From NCBI GenBank assembly GCA_030412945.1, contig JAUHJS010000008.1, positions 62,001-126,000 of the forward strand: 64,000 nucleotides of DNA. Direction: 5' to 3'. The stretch is from Shiella aurantiaca (lineage in GTDB: Bacteria; Bacteroidota; Bacteroidia; Cytophagales; Cyclobacteriaceae). The first letter of the stretch is position 1. Each line of letters opens with the position of its first letter. The notes below the pieces were generated by a model. It ran no database searches. It worked only from the letters and a program-made list of their open reading frames with translations, and was not told where the DNA came from. The translations under genes were made by a program, and so were the position numbers. Below, piece by piece: positions 50,688 through 58,847 of this stretch.

Positions 50688-53327
50688 ATGTATCCAAAAA
50701 CCAAACCCTTCGTACTATCCCTTCTTCTGTTTTTTACTGTGAGCACTGCGTGGGCCCAAGGGGTAAGCGGCTATGTGCGCACGCCTGAGCAAGAAGTGCT
50801 TCCTTTTGCCACCATTTATGTGCAAGAACTAGCCACAGGCACCACCAGCAATGCCAACGGCTACTTTGAAATCAAACTTACTCCCGGCACCTACCATTTG
50901 GTGTTTCATTACCTCGGCTATGCCAAGCATGAGCAAACGGTAACAGTCGGGCAAGATTTTCAGTCGCTCGAAGTGGTGCTCAAGCCCCAGGCTATGCTTT
51001 TGCAAGAGTATACTCACAAGGCGCGGGGTGAAAACCCGGCCTATACCATCATGCGCAAGGCGATTGCTAAAGCGGGCTACCATCGTCTATTGGTCCAGCA
51101 ATACCAAGCGCGCGTATACATCAAAGGCAGCGGCAAGCTCACGGGTATTCCTTTCTATGCCAAGTCGATGATGAAGAAAGAGGGCGTAGAAGAAAACAAG
51201 GTGTATCTGGTGGAGTCTATTTCTGACCTCAGCTTTGAGCAGCCCAATACCTATAAAGAAACGGTGCTTTCGGTACAAAGCAATGAAATTGACAGTGACC
51301 AAAGCGTAAGCCCCATGCAGTATGTGCAGAGTAGTTTTTATGAAGAAAAAGTGGTGGAGGCGGTTTCTCCCCTTTCGCCAAAGGCTTTTTCGTATTACAA
51401 ATTCGAACTTATCGGCAGCTTTTATGACAATGGGCGCGAGGTAAATAAAATCAAAGTAATCCCGCGCAATAGGGGCGAGGGGGTTTTTGAAGGGGTCATT
51501 TACATCAATGAAGATTTGTGGAACATCCACAGCCTTAAGCTCAGCACTAGCCAAAAGGGTTTTAAAATCAATATGGATCAGATTTATGCGCCCGTAAAGG
51601 AAAACGCTTGGATGCCCGTTAGCTATACTTTTGATGTAAGTGGTTCGATTTTGGGCTTTGATTTGGAGGGAGCGTATGTGGCCGCTCTCAGTAATTACAA
51701 GGTAGAACTAAACCCCGACCTGAACATACCACTGACTGTGGTGGACGAGAAAGTAGAAAAAGCACCTCCAGCCCTCCCGGGTCGCAAAGAAGAACTCGAT
51801 ATGGGCTTTTTGAGCGATACTACCCTGTTCAACGCCAACAGCAAAGTTACCCGTAGGCAGCTCCGCAAAAGCATCCGTAAATACGAAAAAGAAGTAGTGG
51901 CGCTTGAAAAGCAAGATACAATTGGAGATGTAATTGAGGAAAATCGCACCTTGATTATTGACTCGCTGGCACGTAAGAAAGATGCGGAATTCTGGGCCAC
52001 TATGCGCCCGGTTCCTCTTTCAGAAGTGGAGCAAAAAAGTTATCAAGTAAAAGACAGCCTCATCATCCAAAAAGCCGTAGCGGATACCACGAAAACTACG
52101 GGCAAAAACGGAAAACCGAAACGTGTGCGCAAGTATTACCCCGAACGCGTAGTTACGGGCGGTACGTTTAACTTAAACAAGAAAAATTCACTTAGCTTCG
52201 AACCCTTCTTAAAAGGCCTCGCTTACAACACCGTGGAGGGCTTTAACGGCCGCATGGAAATGACCTATCGGCATAAAGACCCTTGGCATACCACCATCAA
52301 ACCCACGATTCGTTATGGCATTTCCAGTGAGGAGTTTTACGGTACGGTATTGGCCAGTTTTCAGAAAAACACCCTATTCTTGAAAAGGGAATGGGAAGTG
52401 GAGGCCGGCCGATATATCTATCAAATCAATGAGGAGAATCCCATCCCATTTTGGCTCAACTCATTTATTTCCTTGGTGTATGAGCGCAATTTCGCAAAGG
52501 TCTATGAAAAGGATTTTGTACGCGGCAAGCTCAATTATTCGTTCAATGACCAATGGACTGGACTTTTCCATGCCGCTTGGGAAGAAAGAAATGAGTTATT
52601 CAACACTAATTTTTACTCTCTTTTTGATTGGGAAAAGCGCGTTTACTCACCTAACCGCCCACTCAACGACCTTTTGGCCAATACAGGATTTGCCACCAAC
52701 CGGGCCTCAAAAATAGGCTTTCAGTTAGCCTATGAGCCAATAGTACGCTACAAAAAGTACAATGGCTTTAAAACCAAAATTGAAGACATCTCTCCCGTAA
52801 TCAAAATGAATTACGAGAAAGGCATCAATAGCCTGCTGGGCAGTAGCATCAATTACGACTTCCTTGAATTCTCCTTAGAAGGGAAAAAGCGCAACGTGGG
52901 CCGTTTGCTCCATTATTATGCCGGAATAGGAGGTTTTCTGAACAACAGAAATATGAGTTTTGTTGACTATAAGCACTTTTATGGCAACCAAACCTATTTG
53001 TTCTTCGTCAATAAAATCGACAAGTTCCGCCTACTGGATTACTACCGCATGAGCACCAATGGCTACTATGCCCAAGTGCACGTAAATCAACAATTCAGAC
53101 GACTAGTGTTTACCAATGTGGCCGCCCTACGGGTGATGGGCATACACGAAGATTTGTACCTGAATCACCTGCATACCAATAACAACGGCTATTTCTCAGA
53201 AGTTGGCTATGCCATAGATGGTATTTGGCGCTTATTCCGCGTAGAAGTAACAGCGGGCTTCCGCGATGGCCGTTATGAAACCTGGGGCTTTAGGGCAGGC
53301 ATGACCAAATCACTAGAATTCAACTAA
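50688..53327 (+). CDS. DUF5686 outer membrane protein with carboxypeptidase-regulatory-like domain
   Basis: From ATG 50688 an 879-residue protein with a signal peptide (about 1-24, ending AWAQ). An N-terminal carboxypeptidase-regulatory-like beta-sandwich (about 25-105, GVSGYVRTPEQEVLPFATIYVQE) is followed by the DUF5686 region with a phrase ARGENPAYTIMRKAIA that is common to this family, then long beta-rich stretches to the C-terminus (aromatic FRAGMTKSLEFN), which implies an outer membrane barrel. The family is widespread in Bacteroidota; function unknown. An in-frame ATG at 50664 is also possible but adds 8 unlikely residues and overlaps the divergent gene start. Confidence 0.85.
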   Translation: MYPKTKPFVLSLLLFFTVSTAWAQGVSGYVRTPEQEVLPFATIYVQELATGTTSNANGYFEIKLTPGTYHLVFHYLGYAKHEQTVTVGQDFQSLEVVLKPQAMLLQEYTHKARGENPAYTIMRKAIAKAGYHRLLVQQYQARVYIKGSGKLTGIPFYAKSMMKKEGVEENKVYLVESISDLSFEQPNTYKETVLSVQSNEIDSDQSVSPMQYVQSSFYEEKVVEAVSPLSPKAFSYYKFELIGSFYDNGREVNKIKVIPRNRGEGVFEGVIYINEDLWNIHSLKLSTSQKGFKINMDQIYAPVKENAWMPVSYTFDVSGSILGFDLEGAYVAALSNYKVELNPDLNIPLTVVDEKVEKAPPALPGRKEELDMGFLSDTTLFNANSKVTRRQLRKSIRKYEKEVVALEKQDTIGDVIEENRTLIIDSLARKKDAEFWATMRPVPLSEVEQKSYQVKDSLIIQKAVADTTKTTGKNGKPKRVRKYYPERVVTGGTFNLNKKNSLSFEPFLKGLAYNTVEGFNGRMEMTYRHKDPWHTTIKPTIRYGISSEEFYGTVLASFQKNTLFLKREWEVEAGRYIYQINEENPIPFWLNSFISLVYERNFAKVYEKDFVRGKLNYSFNDQWTGLFHAAWEERNELFNTNFYSLFDWEKRVYSPNRPLNDLLANTGFATNRASKIGFQLAYEPIVRYKKYNGFKTKIEDISPVIKMNYEKGINSLLGSSINYDFLEFSLEGKKRNVGRLLHYYAGIGGFLNNRNMSFVDYKHFYGNQTYLFFVNKIDKFRLLDYYRMSTNGYYAQVHVNQQFRRLVFTNVAALRVMGIHEDLYLNHLHTNNNGYFSEVGYAIDGIWRLFRVEVTAGFRDGRYETWGFRAGMTKSLEFN

Positions 53328-53653
53328 TGGAAGCAATACGGCTTTTTTCATCCTGGGAGGCCTTGGAACCACACATTCCGGCCAATCGCATGCTTCACAT
53401 CAAGGTGAGAGGAACTTCCATTTGCCTTGCCGTATTCTCGAAAGATGACATCAAAGCCTTTCAAAACGTATGCCCGCACCGAGGGGCTTTTCTTTCACAA
53501 GGCAGCCTCAATTTTCAGCAAGAGGTAGTTTGTCCTTTGCATGCCTACCGCTACCATTGCGGCAATGGCCGTGAGGCCGAAAACCGAAGCCCTTCGCTTC
53601 GTATATACACCCTTCTGTGGCAGGCAGATGGGCTTTACATCCAATGGCCCTAA
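53327..53653 (+). CDS. Rieske [2Fe-2S] domain protein
   Basis: A 108-residue protein carrying the two Rieske boxes: CPHRGAFLSQG (C-x-H, about residues 49-51) and CPLHAYRYH (C-x-x-H, about 69-72). The cluster is held by two Cys and two His. It resembles the ferredoxin subunits of dioxygenases or nitrite reductase small-subunit-like proteins. Its ATG shares the final base of the DUF5686 stop codon, so the two are likely co-translated. The electron partner is not apparent. Confidence 0.88.
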   Translation: MEAIRLFSSWEALEPHIPANRMLHIKVRGTSICLAVFSKDDIKAFQNVCPHRGAFLSQGSLNFQQEVVCPLHAYRYHCGNGREAENRSPSLRIYTLLWQADGLYIQWP

Positions 53654-53654
53654 G

Positions 53655-54134
53655 TTAAAGTAAGGTGTTCAACTTAGCCCAGACCTCTTCGGGCTTATAG
53701 CCTTTGTAAATAGCAAACTGGGCAAGTTTGCGCTTTCGAATAAACAAATCTTTCTCCTTTAGCTCGGCATTTTTCTTTTCCAACCACTCGCGCAGGTGCT
53801 GTTGGTATTGCTCTTCCTCTATTTCGGCCATGCCTTTTTGGATACAGTAGTCGCTGAGACCTTTTTGTTTGAGTTCGCGCAGTATGCGTACCCGTCCCCA
53901 TTTTTTAATCCGAAATTTGCCTCCCGCAAAGGCTTTGGCAAAGCGCTCCTCATTGATGTAGTTTTCGGTAATAAGCCAGCTAAGCACCTCTTCTACCGAA
54001 TCGCGGTGCAGGCCGTATTCGTAAAGTTTATCGCGCACCTCTTGCTGGGTGCGCTCTTGGTAGGCACAAAAGTTGGCGGCCTTTAGGCGGGCTTCCGATT
54101 CGCTGAGGGTTTTTCGGGGCTTTTCCGAATCCAT
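53655..54134 (-). CDS. recX: Regulatory protein RecX
   Basis: RecX inhibits RecA filaments. From ATG 54134 the protein has 159 residues in three helical RecX repeats: AYQERTQQEVRDKLYEYGL, VLSWLITENYINEERFAKAFAGGKF with RIKKWGRVRILRELKQKGL, and the C-terminal DLFIRKRKLAQFAIYKGYKPEEVWAKL. A frame extension to 54155 is unlikely because those bases form the hairpin terminator of the upstream gene (54141-54165). recA is not in this window. The 3' end converges with the Rieske gene with one base between the stops. Confidence 0.9.
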   Translation of the reverse strand: MDSEKPRKTLSESEARLKAANFCAYQERTQQEVRDKLYEYGLHRDSVEEVLSWLITENYINEERFAKAFAGGKFRIKKWGRVRILRELKQKGLSDYCIQKGMAEIEEEQYQQHLREWLEKKNAELKEKDLFIRKRKLAQFAIYKGYKPEEVWAKLNTLL

Positions 54135-54140
54135 AGGGCA

Positions 54141-54165
54141 TAAAAAAGTCCTCATACCGAGGACT
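54141..54165 (-). terminator. Intrinsic terminator abutting the recX start
   Basis: Read on the minus strand, AGTCCTC-GGTAT-GAGGACT forms a 7-bp stem followed by six T residues, and the recX ATG comes 6 bases later. It ends the YcxB-like gene transcript and at the same time occupies the leader of recX. Confidence 0.75.
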
Positions 54166-54170
54166 CTCTT

Positions 54171-54644
54171 TTATTTGATATAGTTTTTTCTTCTGAGAAT
54201 AGTTTCCACAAACTTCTTCTCATTATCAGTAGCAAAAATCTTGAATGGCAGATGAATAAACTGAGCTTTTGACATCACCAGCATAAAGGCATCTTTAGTC
54301 ATGTTCACCTTTTTAATCATGTCCCAGTTGATTGGCATACCCTGCTTGCTGTTCAGCTTAATCAGTACTTGGCGGCTGTCTATCTCATACGAAAGTTTTT
54401 CGAAAAGCATTTTGTTCTGCTCCAGTTGGGTTACGCCCACAAACTGAATCACCCAAAACAAAACATATAGTACCAAAGCCGTAGTAGCTCCACCGAACCA
54501 CCACCAGCTAGGCCAAATCAAGGCACCTGCATTAAGGGCCAGATATATCAAACCTACCCACCATTGTTCTTTTAAGATGTTCAAAAGACTCAGCTTAATG
54601 TAGGTCTTGTTTTCCAGCTTGTATTTTTTTGTTTTTACAATCAT
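54171..54644 (-). CDS. YcxB-like membrane protein
   Basis: From ATG 54644, 157 residues. Two membrane helices (WWVGLIYLALNAGALIWP and the aromatic FGGATTALVLYVLFWVIQFV) are followed by a cytoplasmic tail, with MPINWDMIKKVNMTKDAFMLVM and FIHLPFKIF near the end, which resembles the YcxB C-terminal pattern. The role is unknown. An upstream in-frame TTG at 54665 is less likely. Confidence 0.65.
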   Translation of the reverse strand: MIVKTKKYKLENKTYIKLSLLNILKEQWWVGLIYLALNAGALIWPSWWWFGGATTALVLYVLFWVIQFVGVTQLEQNKMLFEKLSYEIDSRQVLIKLNSKQGMPINWDMIKKVNMTKDAFMLVMSKAQFIHLPFKIFATDNEKKFVETILRRKNYIK

Positions 54645-54767
54645 CGCGTTTCTCTCTGTTATCAATCAGGTTGCGAAATTAATGACTTGAAAGCAATTTC
54701 AAACCAGCCCGGGGCGCAATTCATCAGAATAAGGTGAAAATTACCCTTTTACAAGGTTAAATACGGC

Positions 54768-55622
54768 TTAAAAAGCTTTTAGGCTCATGTCCATACTTTT
54801 GGCAGAATGCGTCAAAGCCCCCACCGAAATAAAGTCCACACCCGTTTCGGCTACTTCCCTTAGCGTTTGTTCGGTTATCCCTCCCGAGGCTTCGGTAGCG
54901 CATTGCTTGTAAATGAGCTGCACAGCTTCGCGCATCAGTGCCGGACTCATGTTGTCGAGCATAATCACATCGGCCTTGGCGGCCAAGGCTTGTTTTACCT
55001 CCCCCAAGCTGCGGGTTTCCACTTCTATGCGAAGCGGCTTATTTATTTCTTTAAGGTAATTTCTGGTTTTTTCCACGGCCAATGGTATGCCTCCGGCAAA
55101 ATCGATGTGATTATCTTTCAGCATCACCATATCATACAGGCCAAAGCGATGATTGGTACCACCGCCTATGTACACCGCCCATTTTTCGGCAATTCTAAAA
55201 TTGGGTGTAGTCTTTCGGGTATCGAGCAGGCGGGTAGAAGTTCCCTCTAATAATTGCATCAGACGATGTGTATAGCTAGCAATACCGCTCATGCGCTGCA
55301 TGCAGTTTAGCACCAAGCGTTCCGTACTCAAAATGGAGCGCGATGAACCCTGCACGGTGAAAGCGATATCGCCATACTTAACAGCAGCCCCGTCTTTGAT
55401 GTGTACTTCCATTTGCAAGCTTGGATCAAAGCGGGCAAAAATATGCTGGGCCATTTCCACTCCGGCCAATATGCCTTCGCTTTTCACAATCAGCCTTGCA
55501 CGATTGCTGGCTTCCGGAGCCAAGCAGGCCAGAGAAGAATGATCGCCTTCTCCAATATCTTCTTTCAGAGCGGCTGTAATAAAAGCCTCGAGGGCTTCGG
55601 GTGTTAGGTAGGTTGGTCTCAC
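54768..55622 (-). CDS. nadC: Nicotinate-nucleotide pyrophosphorylase
   Basis: NadC forms nicotinate mononucleotide from quinolinate and PRPP in NAD synthesis. The protein has 284 residues. Visible are KEDIGEGDHSS, NCMQRMSGIASYTHRL, DTRKTTPNFRIAEKWAVYIGGGTNHRFGLYDMVMLKDNH (the PRPP/quinolinate site), EVETRSLGE and VIMLDNMSPA, then EASGGITEQTL with VDFISVGALTHS. The start codon is GTG at 55622; no ATG exists upstream in frame before the DUF4783 terminator, and the N-terminal helix requires this start. It follows that terminator by only a few bases, an unusual leader. Confidence 0.95.
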   Translation of the reverse strand: MRPTYLTPEALEAFITAALKEDIGEGDHSSLACLAPEASNRARLIVKSEGILAGVEMAQHIFARFDPSLQMEVHIKDGAAVKYGDIAFTVQGSSRSILSTERLVLNCMQRMSGIASYTHRLMQLLEGTSTRLLDTRKTTPNFRIAEKWAVYIGGGTNHRFGLYDMVMLKDNHIDFAGGIPLAVEKTRNYLKEINKPLRIEVETRSLGEVKQALAAKADVIMLDNMSPALMREAVQLIYKQCATEASGGITEQTLREVAETGVDFISVGALTHSAKSMDMSLKAF

Positions 55623-55626
55623 GGCA

Positions 55627-55659
55627 CAAAAATAAAAAAAGCACTTGATTTAAGTGCTT
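55627..55659 (-). terminator. Intrinsic terminator of the DUF4783 gene, abutting nadC
   Basis: On the minus strand AAGCACTT and AAGTGCTT (8 bp) close on a short AT loop and are followed by seven T residues; the nadC GTG lies within about 10 bases of the T-run. It separates the DUF4783 gene from nadC, yet nadC has no room for its own promoter downstream of it. Confidence 0.75.
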
Positions 55660-55682
55660 GGTAATGTCTTATTCAATAGGAC

Positions 55683-56093
55683 TTATTCTTCGCTGAAATC
55701 TAAGGTGTCGATTTTATAGACCCCATTTTTCAGTTTTAGCAAAATGTACACCCGATAACTTCCACCATCGAACTCATAGTTACCGATGGCATATTTATGT
55801 CCTTCTTTAGATTTCCCTTGGTGCACATATTGGAAATCCGTCACAGGGTACTTTTTAAAGAAGTCTTTCAGCACATATTCAGCTTGCGACTTGCTATAGC
55901 TAGTTTTTTGAGCGGCAAGATTGAGGTCTACATTTTCATCCATATAGCGAATCAGCTCCTTGGAACTTCCCGCTTTAATGGCTGCCCGTATGGCATTAAC
56001 TTGTTCTGCCTCTGCGTTTTGAGCATGAAGCGGAGAGGATAAAGCTCCCGTTATCAAGGCAAAAACAAAAAATATCCTACGTAAATTTTTCAT
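55683..56093 (-). CDS. DUF4783 protein, secreted
   Basis: A 136-residue protein with a signal peptide (about 1-24, ending LHAQN). The mature part has an alpha/beta NTF2-like pattern: VNAIRAAIKAGSSKELIRYMDENVDLNL, QAEYVLKDFFKKYPVTDFQYVHQGKSKEGHKYAIG and the closing YRVYILLKLKNGVYKIDTLDF. This matches DUF4783, often found close to nadC in Bacteroidota by context. No catalytic residues are evident. Confidence 0.78.
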   Translation of the reverse strand: MKNLRRIFFVFALITGALSSPLHAQNAEAEQVNAIRAAIKAGSSKELIRYMDENVDLNLAAQKTSYSKSQAEYVLKDFFKKYPVTDFQYVHQGKSKEGHKYAIGNYEFDGGSYRVYILLKLKNGVYKIDTLDFSEE

Positions 56094-56200
56094 ATGACAG
56101 GTATTTGCTCCTCAAAGGTATTGTCAAAAAGTACGCCAAACTATTTTGGCTTAATTGCTGAAATTAAAACTATAAACTGTATAGTACAACCCTGCCTGTG

Positions 56201-56208
56201 TATATTTG
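56201..56208 (+). promoter_or_regulatory. Possible gpmI promoter -7 box (TATATTTG)
   Basis: An octamer matching TAnnTTTG lies 53 bases upstream of the gpmI start chosen at 56262, in the divergent gap to the DUF4783 gene. A -33 TTG is not evident at the expected distance. Confidence 0.4.
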
Positions 56209-56261
56209 TATTCTTGTAACCAAAATACCCAATGATGGGTATAAATTTTGAAATGCAGCAT

Positions 56262-57770
56262 ATGAATAAAAAAGTAATGCTGGTGATTTTGGATGGATGG
56301 GGAATAGCCACCAATCCGAAAGTGAGCGCCATCGACCAAGCCAAAACCCCCTTTGTAGATTCTTTATATCCCACCTACTCACACAGTAAGTTGGAAGCCT
56401 CGGGCTTAGCCGTAGGCTTACCGGACGGACAAATGGGCAACTCGGAAGTAGGCCATATGAATATTGGTGCCGGACGGGTGGTATACCAAGATCTGGTGAA
56501 AGTAAATGAGGCTATCAAGGATGGTTCGCTTGCACAAAACTACGTGCTTACCGAAGCCTTGCAGTTTGCCAAAAAAGAAAACAAAAAGCTTCACTTAATC
56601 GGGTTGGTTTCCGATGGAGGTGTGCATTCCCATATCGACCATATTAAAGGCTTGCTCAGCATCGCTCATAGCCACGGGCTAAGTGAGGTATTCGTCCATG
56701 CCTTTACCGATGGCCGCGATACCGACCCCAAAGGCGGAATAGGCTATATCCAAGACTTGGAAAAACATATGGCAAAAACCACGGGAAAGGTGGCCAGCCT
56801 GATAGGCCGCTATTACGCCATGGACAGAGATAATCGCTGGGAACGCGTAAAATTGGCCTACGATCTATTGGTACACGGCAAAGGAGAAACCTTTGATTCA
56901 GCCGAAAAGGCTTTGGCCCATTCCTATGCCAATAATGTGACCGATGAATTCGTTCAACCGGCTCTGGTTCGTGGTCAAAGTGTTACCATTTCCGAGGGCG
57001 ATGTGGTAATCTGCTTTAATTTCCGTACCGACAGAGGGCGCGAAATCACCCAAGCGCTTACGCAAAAGGATTTCCCTGAACAAGAAATGAAGCCTTTGGC
57101 TCTTCGCTATATTACGCTTACGAATTATGATGACACCTTTAAAAATGTGGAAGTTATCTTCTCGAAAGACAATCTGGAAAACACCCTTGGAGAGGTCATC
57201 AGCAAAGCAGGGAAAAAGCAAATTCGTATTGCCGAAACGGAAAAATACCCGCACGTGACTTTCTTTTTCAGTGGCGGTCGTGAAACGGTATTTGAAGGAG
57301 AAAAACGCCTATTGTGCCCTTCGCCCAAAGTGGCCACCTACGACTTACAGCCCGAGATGAGTGCCTACGATATCCGCGATGCCATCATTCCTGAGTTGCA
57401 AAGCCGCGAGCCTGATTTCATTTGTTTGAACTTTGCCAACCCCGATATGGTTGGTCATACGGGCGTGTTTGAAGCAGCCGTAAAAGCCTGCGAAACAGTA
57501 GATGCTTGTGCGCAAGCGATAGTAGAAGTGGCTCTTGCCAACGACTACACTACCATTATCATTGCGGACCACGGCAACTCCGACTGTATGATTAATCCGG
57601 ACGGAACGCCCAACACGGCCCATACTACCAATTTAGTGCCTTGCATTTTGGTGGATAAAACTTTGCGCCCAAGTATGAAGAATGGAAAACTGGCTGACTT
57701 AGCGCCTACCATTTTAAAACTTATGGGTGTGAGCAAACCTGCCGAAATGAGCGGACAAGAATTATTCTAA
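56262..57770 (+). CDS. gpmI: 2,3-bisphosphoglycerate-independent phosphoglycerate mutase
   Basis: GpmI interconverts 3- and 2-phosphoglycerate in glycolysis through a phosphoserine intermediate and two manganese ions. From ATG 56262 the protein has 502 residues, in line with the family's usual 510. The N-terminal MLVILDGWG (metal ligand Asp) and the catalytic Ser in GNSEVGHMNIGAGR (about residue 63) are followed by substrate-binding FTDGRDTDP, RYYAMDRDNRWERV, FNFRTDRGREITQ and ADHGNSD (metal ligands). An ATG 10 codons upstream would also be in frame but weakens the match to the family start. A lipoprotein gene follows after 1 base. Confidence 0.96.
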   Translation: MNKKVMLVILDGWGIATNPKVSAIDQAKTPFVDSLYPTYSHSKLEASGLAVGLPDGQMGNSEVGHMNIGAGRVVYQDLVKVNEAIKDGSLAQNYVLTEALQFAKKENKKLHLIGLVSDGGVHSHIDHIKGLLSIAHSHGLSEVFVHAFTDGRDTDPKGGIGYIQDLEKHMAKTTGKVASLIGRYYAMDRDNRWERVKLAYDLLVHGKGETFDSAEKALAHSYANNVTDEFVQPALVRGQSVTISEGDVVICFNFRTDRGREITQALTQKDFPEQEMKPLALRYITLTNYDDTFKNVEVIFSKDNLENTLGEVISKAGKKQIRIAETEKYPHVTFFFSGGRETVFEGEKRLLCPSPKVATYDLQPEMSAYDIRDAIIPELQSREPDFICLNFANPDMVGHTGVFEAAVKACETVDACAQAIVEVALANDYTTIIIADHGNSDCMINPDGTPNTAHTTNLVPCILVDKTLRPSMKNGKLADLAPTILKLMGVSKPAEMSGQELF

Positions 57771-57771
57771 C

Positions 57772-58365
57772 ATGAGCAAAATCTATAATACATCAGTACT
57801 GGGGGCTTTTCTTTTAGCCCTCATTTTTTTCACTTCTTGCAATAGTCCTGTTTCTAAAGAGAAAGAACTGGATATTTATTTTTCAGTAGCGCATCTTCTT
57901 GACCAACAAATGGAACAATGGGTGCAAGAAAAAGCAAGCCTTCATAAAACCCTCGTATTGGATGGCAACAAGGAAGAGATTGTAGTGACCCCTCAGAATA
58001 CAGATGAATGGCAACGTGAGCTCTCCTTGTTAATGGAAGCCGATCTGAACAAAGCGTCTTTCAAAGATGCCTATCAAGTAAAAGAAGAGAAACAAGGGGA
58101 AGAAACTATCATCTCCTATGAAGCCGTAGCGCCCGATAAGGTGCGGGTACAGCACATGACGATTACCCAAAACCTCTCTGGAATTTTGAAAGACATCTCA
58201 ATTTCATTCTCAGAAAAAAACAGCATTTACACTTCTGAGCGAAAGATGAGGCTAGAATTCAATGAAGCGGGAAATTTGGTATCTTATAGCATCGAGGGGA
58301 TACAGAAAATGATCTTCAAAGATCCTATACCCTACTCCCTAAAAGCCGAAATTAAGCATCAATAA
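57772..58365 (+). CDS. Lipoprotein of unknown function
   Basis: A 197-residue lipoprotein with signal GAFLLALIFFTSC. The mature part is mixed alpha/beta with charged helices (HLLDQQMEQWVQEKASLHKTL) then strands (ISYEAVAPDKVRVQHMTITQNLSG). I recognise no domain. It starts 1 base after gpmI and is probably co-transcribed. It ends 7 bases inside the small gene on the other strand. Confidence 0.65.
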   Translation: MSKIYNTSVLGAFLLALIFFTSCNSPVSKEKELDIYFSVAHLLDQQMEQWVQEKASLHKTLVLDGNKEEIVVTPQNTDEWQRELSLLMEADLNKASFKDAYQVKEEKQGEETIISYEAVAPDKVRVQHMTITQNLSGILKDISISFSEKNSIYTSERKMRLEFNEAGNLVSYSIEGIQKMIFKDPIPYSLKAEIKHQ

Positions 58366-58643
58366 ACAGCTCGCTTAATGTGCTGATTGGAATACAACTC
58401 AAAAAAAGAAGAATCACTGGGGGCATATCGTGCAGGAGCTGAGGGGCTAGCTCCTTGCCAGTTATTTACAGCACTTACTTTAAAAAGCTTGTCAAAGGTA
58501 CGCTTGTTCATTACCTCCCATTCTTTTACCTCCACTTTCGTGCGGATAAAAATTTCGGTAGAAGAAGGTAAAGAATATAAGACACAGGCCATGCCAAACA
58601 TCAAACCCACGCTCACTGCTACTCTGATAAAAACTGTCTTCAT
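58359..58643 (-). CDS. Small secreted or membrane-anchored protein of unknown function
   Basis: A 94-residue frame with a hydrophobic N-terminus (IRVAVSVGLMFGMACVLYSLP), either a signal peptide or one membrane anchor. The rest has alternating basic/acidic residues (IRTKVEVKEWEVMNKRTFDKLFKV). The opposite strand also has an open frame over the same bases, but its composition is less protein-like, so I prefer this one. Evidence is composition and a plausible signal only. Confidence 0.5.
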   Translation of the reverse strand: MKTVFIRVAVSVGLMFGMACVLYSLPSSTEIFIRTKVEVKEWEVMNKRTFDKLFKVSAVNNWQGASPSAPARYAPSDSSFFELYSNQHIKRAVY

Positions 58644-58819
58644 TTAAGTTCGAGGGAAACTTTGGACAAATATAGCGAATAAATTCTATTGCTCAACAAA
58701 TAGTTTAATTATTCCGATATTAAATTGATTCTTACCGATGCGCGTGGTAGATGTTCGCCCAAATCTTTCATCCTATATCACTTATCAAGTATTTCGTTTA
58801 GTATAAATAGATTATGGCG

Positions 58820-58827
58820 TATCTTCG
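58820..58827 (+). promoter_or_regulatory. Possible fumC promoter -7 box (TATCTTCG)
   Basis: The octamer differs from TAnnTTTG at one base and lies 20 bases upstream of the fumC ATG. Its place in the otherwise AT-rich 200-base gap fits a core promoter with a short leader. Confidence 0.4.
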
Positions 58828-58847
58828 CAAAATAAAACGCAATACCC

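Noticed and set aside
58387-58647. An 86-codon plus-strand frame opposite the small secreted protein
   Set aside because: The minus-strand frame has a plausible signal peptide and better composition; the plus-strand product looks like an antisense shadow.
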